Source: JAWLGW01 sp964569055 (GTDB lineage Bacteria; Planctomycetota; J058). From it: a stretch of DNA of 6,999 nt. Every line of letters starts with the position of its first letter. Within the stretch, counting starts at the first letter, position 1. The stretch lies in assembly GCA_964569055.1 (NCBI GenBank), contig CAZMSZ010000389.1:1-6999 (forward strand), written 5' to 3'. Shown piece by piece: positions 1 through 6,999 of this stretch. Under the pieces are notes generated by a model. The model saw only the letters and a list, made by a program, of their open reading frames with translations. It had not been told where the DNA came from and ran no database searches. The position numbers and the translations under genes are program-made.

Positions 1-35
1 GGATTCTGGGCTGGAGCCGGAGTCGGGGGCTGGTC

Positions 36-137
36 GATTCCGATTCGGACTCCGATTCCGAATCCGACTCCGAATCCGAATCCGACTCCGACTCCGACTC
101 CGACTCCGACTCCGACTCCGACTCCGACTCCGACTCC
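36..137 (+). repeat. GANTCC hexamer tandem array, left copy (17 units)
   Basis: Seventeen uninterrupted 6-bp units fill this stretch, each of the form GANTC plus one base. Reading the variable N in order gives T,T,C,T,A,C,A,A and then nine C. The sixth base is C in every unit except the second, where it is G. The right half is a homogeneous run of GACTCC, as expected for recent slippage expansion; the left half is mixed. Positions 1-35 hold decayed units (GATTC at 2-6, GAGTC at 20-24) that read in the opposite orientation. All reading frames through the array are open, so openness says nothing about coding; one frame reads as alternating Asp/Glu and Ser. It lies just upstream of trmJ and has a reverse-oriented counterpart at the right end of the window. 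Confidence 0.95.
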
Positions 138-196
138 GGCCTCGCGTACCATGCCGCCGTGCCGACTCGCACCGCCGCGCAAGCGCAGGCCCGCCC

Positions 197-937
197 ATGA
201 GGCGCGTCGTCCTGGTCCGGCCGGGGGGGCCGCGGAACGTGGGGGCGATCGCGCGGGCGGCCGCGAACTTCGGCCCCTGCGAGCTGTTCCTGGTCGCCAA
301 GCCGACGCACGCGCTGTTCGAGCACCCGGACTTCGCTCAGAGCGCGCACGGCGTGAGCGATCCGGCGGGGCGGTTCACGCGGGTCGATGCGCTGGAGGAG
401 GCGCTCGCCGACTGCACCTGGTCGGTCGGCTTCACCGCCCGCGATCGCGGGCAGCGGCCGACCGCGGACTGGCGCGAGGTGCGCGAGGCCGTGGCCGCGC
501 GGGGCGCGGCGCCGCAGGAGCGGCTGGCGCTGGTGTTCGGGAGCGAGCGGTACGGCCTGAGCGCAGCCGACGCGGCGCTGGTGAACCAGGTGGCGCGGAT
601 CCCCACCCAGGAGGCGCTCCGCTCGCTCAACCTGGCGGTCGCCGTGGCGCTGGCGCTCTACGACACGGCCGCCGCGACGGCGCCGGCCGCGGGAAGGGCC
701 GCGGGGACGCCGCTGGACGGGCGGGCGCGCGCCCTCCTCGTGACGCGGGCGCAGGAGGGCCTCGCGGCCCTGGCCGAGTACGAGGCCCTCGAGCGCGAGA
801 TCCGCGCCTCGGCCGCCCGCCTGTTCGGACGGGCCGAGCTCGAGCCGCGCGACGCCAAGGCCTGGCACGCGATCCTGCGGCGGCTGGCGGCGGTCCTCGG
901 GCGAGGCGAAGGGGAGCAGCGCGCCGAGGGGCGTTGA
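197..937 (+). CDS. trmJ: TrmJ-like tRNA (cytidine/uridine-32) 2'-O-methyltransferase, SPOUT family
   Basis: This is a SpoU/TrmH-class RNA methyltransferase of the TrmJ type. Known members use S-adenosylmethionine to methylate the ribose 2'-OH of nucleotide 32 in the tRNA anticodon loop, acting as cytoplasmic dimers. All three SPOUT motifs are visible. Motif 1 is around residues 8-20 (RNVGAIAR, with N14, G16 and the conserved R20). Motif 2 is LVFGSERYGLS at 112-122, with E117. Motif 3 starts at IPT (135-137) and continues to SLNLAVAVALALYD (143-156), with S143 and N145 forming the knotted cofactor site. The C-terminal third is helical and charged, as in TrmJ. The length of 246 residues equals the usual size. 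ATG 197 is chosen because motif 1 follows at the family's normal distance and no upstream in-frame start fits. No strong Shine-Dalgarno precedes it. The subfamily is inferred from length and motifs; another SpoU-class target is possible but less likely. Confidence 0.88.
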   Translation: MRRVVLVRPGGPRNVGAIARAAANFGPCELFLVAKPTHALFEHPDFAQSAHGVSDPAGRFTRVDALEEALADCTWSVGFTARDRGQRPTADWREVREAVAARGAAPQERLALVFGSERYGLSAADAALVNQVARIPTQEALRSLNLAVAVALALYDTAAATAPAAGRAAGTPLDGRARALLVTRAQEGLAALAEYEALEREIRASAARLFGRAELEPRDAKAWHAILRRLAAVLGRGEGEQRAEGR

Positions 938-967
938 GCACGCGACGGCGCGCCCGCCGCGCGGCCG

Positions 968-996
968 TTGCTTCCGCTCCAGCCGACGGTTACGGT
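968..996 (+). promoter_or_regulatory. Candidate housekeeping promoter for the lipoprotein gene
   Basis: TTGCTT (968-973) and TACGGT (991-996) are separated by exactly 17 bp in the 85-bp gap after trmJ. Both keep the most important promoter bases (TTG in the -35 box, TA and the final T in the -10 box) in an otherwise very GC-rich stretch. Initiation about 7 bp after the -10 would leave a leader of about 20 nt holding the AGGAG ribosome site at 1010-1014. Each box matches its consensus at only three of six positions, so this is a prediction. Confidence 0.4.
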
Positions 997-1022
997 GGCG
1001 CCGCGCGCGAGGAGCCGACGCC

Positions 1023-1511
1023 ATGAACACTCGCCACCAGCTCGCCTTCCGGCTGCTGCTGCCGCTCCTCCTGACCGCCCTCACGGGGTGCCTGCAGACG
1101 AGCGACCGCCGGGTGCGGGTGCGCCGCGACGCGGCGCTCCTCGACACGCGCGAGTTCTCGGGCGACCCCGAGGACTACGCCGCGTTCCTCGACGAGCAGG
1201 AGAAGCTCCGGCAGGAGAGCGCGCTGCCGCCCGAGCTGTACCGGGCCATTCGCACGGAGCGGGCCCGGCGCAAGGCGATCGAGCGGGCGCTCGCGGACCG
1301 CTCCGACGACCCGTGGCGCGACTACGAGCGCGACCGCGAGGCGGTGCTGCTGCGCCCCTGGCCCGACTCGCCCTGGCGCGAGCCGCCGACCCCCGAGCCG
1401 CTCGAAGGCGAGGAGCCCGCGGCCGCCGACGAGGGGGACTCCGCCTCGGACGACGTCGCCGAGGAGGAGGAAGAGGACGAGTGGAACACCGACGAGGACG
1501 ACGGCTGGTAG
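1023..1511 (+). CDS. Lipoprotein with strongly acidic C-terminal tail, unknown function
   Basis: The function is not recognised. The N-terminus is a bacterial lipoprotein signal: a short charged start, a hydrophobic Leu-rich core (residues 11-20) and a lipobox LTGC at 20-23, so mature protein should begin at lipidated Cys23. Leu follows the Cys, with no Asp at +2, which in proteobacterial sorting rules would favour the outer membrane; whether those rules hold here is unknown. Residues 28-120 are rich in Arg, Glu and Asp and look helical, with Trp/Pro-containing segments around 97-120 (DPWRDYERDRE, then RPWPDSPWREPP). The last 35 residues (128-162) contain 19 Asp/Glu and no Lys or Arg, suggesting a disordered acidic tail that could bind cations or basic partners. 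ATG 1023 has an AGGAG site 8 nt upstream (1010-1014). It follows trmJ on the same strand but has its own candidate promoter. Confidence 0.8.
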   Translation: MNTRHQLAFRLLLPLLLTALTGCLQTSDRRVRVRRDAALLDTREFSGDPEDYAAFLDEQEKLRQESALPPELYRAIRTERARRKAIERALADRSDDPWRDYERDREAVLLRPWPDSPWREPPTPEPLEGEEPAAADEGDSASDDVAEEEEEDEWNTDEDDGW

Positions 1512-1516
1512 GCCTG

Positions 1517-1530
1517 AGCGCTCCTAGGCG

Positions 1531-1532
<2 letters not shown>
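1517..1532. terminator. Small hairpin in the convergent gap (weak bidirectional terminator candidate)
   Basis: AGCGC (1517-1521) and GCGCT (1528-1532) can pair around the loop TCCTAG; an alternative pairing uses GCCT (1512-1515) with AGGC (1526-1529). It occupies the 19-bp gap between two genes that run toward each other and overlaps the regulator's stop codon. There is no T-run on either side, so classical intrinsic termination is doubtful. Confidence 0.25.
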
Positions 1533-4257
<2,725 letters not shown>

Positions 4258-4269
4258 GACGTGAAGGCT

Positions 4270-4291
4270 CCCTAGCGCTGCCCTAGCGCTG
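4270..4291. repeat. Perfect 11-bp tandem duplication across a stop codon and ribosome site
   Basis: CCCTAGCGCTG occurs twice back to back (4270-4280 and 4281-4291). On the minus strand the first copy read ends the toroid-protein gene (codons for Gln, Arg and the TAG stop), and the second copy supplies the GGGAG that precedes the regulator's GTG start. Each copy contains the palindrome AGCGCT. Confidence 0.9.
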
Positions 4292-5401
4292 GTGGATCGG
4301 TAGGTAACGCAGCGGCAGCTGCAGGATCAGGAGGGCGATCGCGGTGGCGTAGGTCTTCCCGAGGCCGGGCTGGTCCCAGTAGGGGTAGCCCTTGCGCATC
4401 TCGAGCAGCTCGCGGCGGATCCGCGGCAGGTAGGCGGCCCACTCGGGCCCGCCCCGCTGGAACATGGCCTGCGACGCGTAGAGCTGGGTGTAGAAGAAGA
4501 ACTTCTGGTCGCGGCTGGTGGTGAGGTGCTGGCGCAGGTAGCCGTACCCCTTCTCGATCACGTCGGAGTGGTATTCCCCCGCCCCGTGGAGCACCGCGAT
4601 CCCCGCGGCGGTGAGCGCGGCCGAGGCGTCGCCCCAGTTCTTGGTGTAGCGCACCCCGCCGCTCGGGAGCTGCGAGTCGCGCACGTACTCGGCCGCGCGG
4701 CGGACCACGTTGGCGTCGACCGCGAACCCCGCGTTGCGGGCCGAGCGCAGCGCCTGCATTTGGGTGATCGTGACCGACCCCTCGTCCTGCATGCTGCTTC
4801 CGCTGACCGGCACCGGGTAGTAGTACCAGCCGCCGTCGCGCGAGATCGCGCGCTCGGTCAGCCGGATCCCGGCGCGGATCCCCCGCTGCATCCGCTCGCG
4901 CAGCGCGGGCTCGCGCGTCTGTCCGCTCGCCGAGGCGAGCAGGAGCAGCGCGAACCCGTGGCCGTGCATGGGCCGCTCCTCCTGCCCCGTGGGGTCCTCG
5001 CCGTCGTAGAGCAGCCCGTCGTAGCGACCGCCGGCCTGGCGGTCCTGCATGTCGAGGATCCACACCAGGCAGGCGCGCAGGTGCTTGGCGTAGGGCCCCG
5101 TCTCGGGCGTCTCGCCGTGGGCCAGGAGCGCCAGCCCCGCCAGCGCGGTGACCGACATGCGATAGCGCGGCTCGGCGCTCGGCCAGTCGCCGATCCGATC
5201 GCGCTGCTGCCGCGCCAGCCACTCGACCCCGTCCTCGATCGCGCGCCGCGCCTCGGGCGTGATCTCGTGCAGCACCGGCTCGTCGCTGCTCGGCAGCTCG
5301 ACCTGCTGCTGCGCCCCGGCCGGCCCGCCCAGCGCCACGCACGAGAGGATCGCCGCCGCGAGGCAGGCGAACGAGATCCGCCTGGTTCCGTGTGGCGACA
5401 C
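4283..5401 (-). CDS. Secreted prenyltransferase/squalene-cyclase-like alpha/alpha-toroid protein
   Basis: This 372-residue protein belongs to the alpha/alpha-toroid superfamily that includes squalene cyclases and protein prenyltransferases. Residues 1-30 form a signal peptide: Arg-Arg at 7-8, a hydrophobic stretch (9-25) and a likely cleavage site after AGA (28-30), so it should act outside the cytoplasm. The mature part shows about six helical repeats, each a helix followed by a Gly/aromatic turn and an Ala/Leu-rich helix; examples are WLARQQ (61-66), RDGGWYYYP (188-196), QLPSGGVRYTK (244-254) and KGYPYWDQPG (337-346). No DxDD motif of squalene-hopene cyclase is present, and the protein is about half the usual cyclase length, so terpene cyclisation is not implied. 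Similar secreted toroid proteins of unknown role are common in Planctomycetota. GTG 5401 is preferred because GAGGG lies about 5 nt upstream; GTG 5407 is the alternative. It is probably co-transcribed with the regulator downstream. Confidence 0.8.
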   Translation of the reverse strand: MSPHGTRRISFACLAAAILSCVALGGPAGAQQQVELPSSDEPVLHEITPEARRAIEDGVEWLARQQRDRIGDWPSAEPRYRMSVTALAGLALLAHGETPETGPYAKHLRACLVWILDMQDRQAGGRYDGLLYDGEDPTGQEERPMHGHGFALLLLASASGQTREPALRERMQRGIRAGIRLTERAISRDGGWYYYPVPVSGSSMQDEGSVTITQMQALRSARNAGFAVDANVVRRAAEYVRDSQLPSGGVRYTKNWGDASAALTAAGIAVLHGAGEYHSDVIEKGYGYLRQHLTTSRDQKFFFYTQLYASQAMFQRGGPEWAAYLPRIRRELLEMRKGYPYWDQPGLGKTYATAIALLILQLPLRYLPIHQR

Positions 5402-5458
5402 TGGCACCCTCGGGACCCCCTGGGCCGGCGAAAAGCGGCGCCGAACGGCGACACCCGG

Positions 5459-5487
5459 AGGGTAGCCGCGAGGGTTAGGTCGTGCAA
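5459..5487 (-). promoter_or_regulatory. Candidate promoter for the toroid protein-regulator operon
   Basis: On the minus strand TTGCAC (5487-5482) and TACCCT (5464-5459) are spaced by exactly 17 bp within the divergent intergenic region. The predicted start near 5452 would give a leader of about 50 nt before GTG 5401. The pattern TTG, then TA and a final T, matches the candidate in front of the lipoprotein gene. Each box matches the consensus at three of six positions. The spacing around TTGCA does not fit a sigma-54 -24/-12 site (GG and GC are 9 rather than 10 bp apart). Confidence 0.4.
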
Positions 5488-5515
5488 GCGCGGTCCGATC
5501 GCTCGACTCACGGGT

Positions 5516-5521
5516 TAGCCT
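5516..5521 (+). promoter_or_regulatory. Candidate -10 element for leaderless transcription of the GH1 gene
   Basis: TAGCCT sits 6 bp in front of the GTG start codon at 5528, and no Shine-Dalgarno-like sequence precedes that start. A TAnnnT box in this position is typical of leaderless genes in several GC-rich bacteria, with transcription beginning at the start codon itself. No TTG-like -35 box lies 16-18 bp upstream, so support is limited. Confidence 0.2.
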
Positions 5522-5527
5522 GCTGCC

Positions 5528-6895
5528 GTGAACGACGCGCGAGGGCTCCGCTTCCCCAAGGGCTTCTGGTGGGGCACCGCCACGGCCGGGCACCAGGTCG
5601 AGGGGAACAACGTCCACAGCAACTGGTGGGCGTGGGAGCAAGAGGGGAAGGTCGCCGACGGCTCGCGCAGCGGGCGGGCCTGCGACTACTGGAACCGCTA
5701 CCCCGAGGACCACGCGCTGATGGCTGCGCACGGCCACGGCGGGTTCCGGCTCGGCCTGGAGTGGGCGCGGATCGAGCCGGCGCCGGGGAGGTTCGACGCC
5801 GCGGCGCTCAGCCACTACCTCGCGATCCTCGACGACCTGCGCGCGCGCGGGCTGAGGGTGTGCCTCACGCTCAACCACTGGGTGCTGCCGGCGTGGTTCG
5901 CGGATCGCGGCGGGTGGCTGGGGCGCGACGCCATGCAGTCGTGGGAGCGCTTCTTGCGCCACGTGATCCCCGAGGTCGCGCCGCGGGTCGACCTGTGGGT
6001 CACGCTCAACGAGCCCATGGTCCCGGCGCTGGTGGGCTACCTGATCGGCTACCACCCGCCGTGCCGAGTCGACCCGCTGGCCTGCGCCAAGGTGTTCCGG
6101 CGCCTGCTGCGAGCCCACGCGATCGCGTACCGGCTGATCCACGAGCTGGCGCGCGCGCCGGGCGGCGGCCCGCCGCAGGCGGGGTTCGCGGGCGCGGTGC
6201 AGTACGTCGAGCCCTGGCACCCGACGGGCCTGAGCTCGCTCGTCGAGCGGCCGCTGGCGCGCGCCTTCGCGCAGACCAGCTACCGCGCCTGGGAGGAGAG
6301 CGTGCTCACCGGCCGGGTGGCGCTCCCGTTCGGGCGCGGCCAGCGCGTGCCCGACCTCGCGGGGAGCGTCGACTTCGTCGGCCTCAACTACTACACCCGC
6401 GTCAGCGTGCGGCTCGGCCTCGACACGCTCTCCAACGTGAAGGCCGGCCAGTTCGCCGTGCCCGACGGGCTCGAGACCACCCAGATGGGCTGGCAGGTCT
6501 ACCCGCCCGGCTTCCACGCGGCGCTGCGCGAGTGCTGGGAGCGGTTTCGCAAGCCGATCTACGTGACCGAGAACGGCTGCGCCGCCGACGACGACGCCCA
6601 GCGCCGCCGCTACCTCGTGACCCACCTCGCGCAGCTGTGGCGCGCGATCCAGGACGGGGTCGACGTGCGCGGCTACATGTTGTGGAGCTTCATGGACAAC
6701 TTCGAGTGGCGCGAGGGCTTCGCCAAGAAGTTCGGGATCGTGGCCGTCGACCACGGCGACCCGGCCCTCCCGCGCCTGCCGCGCCAGAGCGCCGAGCTGT
6801 TCCGCGAGGTGATCGCCGCCAACGCGATCACCCCCGAGCTGGTCGAGCGCCACGCGCCAGGCGCCCTCGAGCAGTGGCCGGTCGAAGGCTGGTGA
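5528..6895 (+). CDS. Glycoside hydrolase family 1 beta-glycosidase (beta-glucosidase-like)
   Basis: This is a 455-residue GH1 (beta/alpha)8-barrel enzyme that should cleave terminal beta-linked sugars from oligosaccharides or glycosides with retention. The N-terminal family signature FPKGFWWGTATAGHQVEG occupies residues 9-26, with sugar-binding Q23. TLNHW at 114-118 contains the conserved H117. The acid/base Glu is E162 in TLNEP (159-163), and the nucleophile is E348 in VTENG (346-350). NYY at 287-289 and the sugar-pocket segment LWSFMDNFEW (385-394, with E393 and W394) are also present, so the active site appears complete. There is no signal peptide, so it is probably cytoplasmic and acts on imported sugars. 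The length is normal for the family. The start is GTG 5528: it lies eight residues before the first conserved block, and no closer start fits. It is divergent from the toroid-protein operon. The exact substrate (glucoside, galactoside, fucoside) cannot be read from the motifs. Confidence 0.93.
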   Translation: MNDARGLRFPKGFWWGTATAGHQVEGNNVHSNWWAWEQEGKVADGSRSGRACDYWNRYPEDHALMAAHGHGGFRLGLEWARIEPAPGRFDAAALSHYLAILDDLRARGLRVCLTLNHWVLPAWFADRGGWLGRDAMQSWERFLRHVIPEVAPRVDLWVTLNEPMVPALVGYLIGYHPPCRVDPLACAKVFRRLLRAHAIAYRLIHELARAPGGGPPQAGFAGAVQYVEPWHPTGLSSLVERPLARAFAQTSYRAWEESVLTGRVALPFGRGQRVPDLAGSVDFVGLNYYTRVSVRLGLDTLSNVKAGQFAVPDGLETTQMGWQVYPPGFHAALRECWERFRKPIYVTENGCAADDDAQRRRYLVTHLAQLWRAIQDGVDVRGYMLWSFMDNFEWREGFAKKFGIVAVDHGDPALPRLPRQSAELFREVIAANAITPELVERHAPGALEQWPVEGW

Positions 6896-6903
6896 GGGCG
6901 CCG

Positions 6904-6920
6904 GGCGCACTCGCTGCGCC
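6904..6920 (+). terminator. GC-rich hairpin after the GH1 gene (possible terminator)
   Basis: GGCGCA (6904-6909) pairs perfectly with TGCGCC (6915-6920) around a 5-nt loop, 8 bp after the GH1 stop codon. No T-run follows; the hexamer array starts 3 bp later. It could be a T-less terminator or a 3'-end stabiliser. Confidence 0.35.
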
Positions 6921-6923
6921 GCG

Positions 6924-6999
6924 GAGTCGGATTCGGAGTCGGAGTCGGATTCGGATTCGGATTCGGATTCGGATTCGGATTCGGATTCGGATTCGGATT
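6924..6999 (-). repeat. GANTCC hexamer tandem array, right copy (inverted, runs off the edge)
   Basis: Twelve complete GANTC units begin every 6 bp from 6924, and a thirteenth is cut by the window end. On the plus strand the units read GGANTC with N as G,T,G,G and then T throughout; on the minus strand they are GAATCC and GACTCC, the same unit types as in the left array. The orientation is therefore opposite to the left copy. A 29-bp stretch (6933-6961) is the exact reverse complement of 69-97. The end next to the GH1 gene is mixed and the distal part is homogeneous. Confidence 0.95.

Noticed and set aside
36..137. CRISPR array or direct repeats of a replication origin (iterons)
   Set aside because: The units are 6 bp with no spacers, and no cas gene, replication protein, DnaA box or AT-rich unwinding region is present.
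151..1026. 291-codon plus-strand frame overlapping trmJ
   Set aside because: Arg/Gly/Ala-rich shadow frame; all SPOUT motifs are in the frame starting at 197.
5360..5401. Twin-arginine export signal on the toroid protein
   Set aside because: Arg-Arg is present but the following residues (Ile-Ser-Phe-Ala) do not match the Tat consensus well; an ordinary Sec signal peptide is sufficient.
5480..5505. Sigma-54 type -24/-12 promoter on the minus strand around TTGCA
   Set aside because: The upstream GG and the GC of TTGC are separated by 9 bp instead of the required 10, and the -24 box is not TGGC. A plus-strand TGGCAC at 5402-5407 also lacks a -12 GC at the right distance.
5402..6910. Long N-terminal extension of the toroid-protein frame (up to 875 codons) reaching across the GH1 gene
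   Set aside because: The extension is antisense to a GH1 enzyme with complete catalytic motifs, and the toroid protein has a clear signal peptide and ribosome site at GTG 5401.

Overview
The window is uniformly GC-rich (roughly 70% or more by eye, with G/C-dominated third codon positions) and tightly packed with five genes. It carries a bacterial enhancer-binding protein for sigma-54, an Sec-type exported alpha/alpha-toroid protein and a lipoprotein with a clear lipobox. This suggests a diderm, GC-rich, gene-rich bacterium of the Planctomycetota or Myxococcota type. That placement is an inference from protein families; nothing here fixes the taxon.

Layout from left to right. Positions 1-137 hold a hexanucleotide array (17 perfect GANTC-containing units at 36-137, with decayed units before it). 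A TrmJ-type tRNA 2'-O-methyltransferase (197-937, +) is followed by an acidic-tailed lipoprotein (1023-1511, +), which has its own candidate promoter and a good ribosome binding site. Convergent to these, and only 19 bp away, ends a 908-residue sigma-54 activator with the architecture GAF-GGDEF-GAF-coiled coil-AAA+-Fis HTH (1531-4257, -). Just upstream of it on the same strand lies a secreted prenyltransferase/squalene-cyclase-like toroid protein (4283-5401, -); the gap is 25 bp, so the two probably form one transcript. A 126-bp divergent intergenic region separates this pair from a GH1 beta-glycosidase with both catalytic glutamates (5528-6895, +). After a small hairpin, a second array of the same hexamer begins in the opposite orientation (6924) and runs off the right edge.

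How the genes may work together. The toroid protein and the regulator look like an operon, with the GH1 enzyme divergently placed so that one control region could serve both directions. The methyltransferase is tRNA housekeeping and the lipoprotein has no recognised function. The two most unusual things are (i) the paired, inverted GANTC hexamer arrays that bracket all five genes and (ii) the regulator that joins an apparently intact diguanylate cyclase domain to a sigma-54 activator in one chain. No rRNA, tRNA, CRISPR array, transposase or integrase was seen. No gap between genes exceeds about 130 bp apart from the array-bearing left end.
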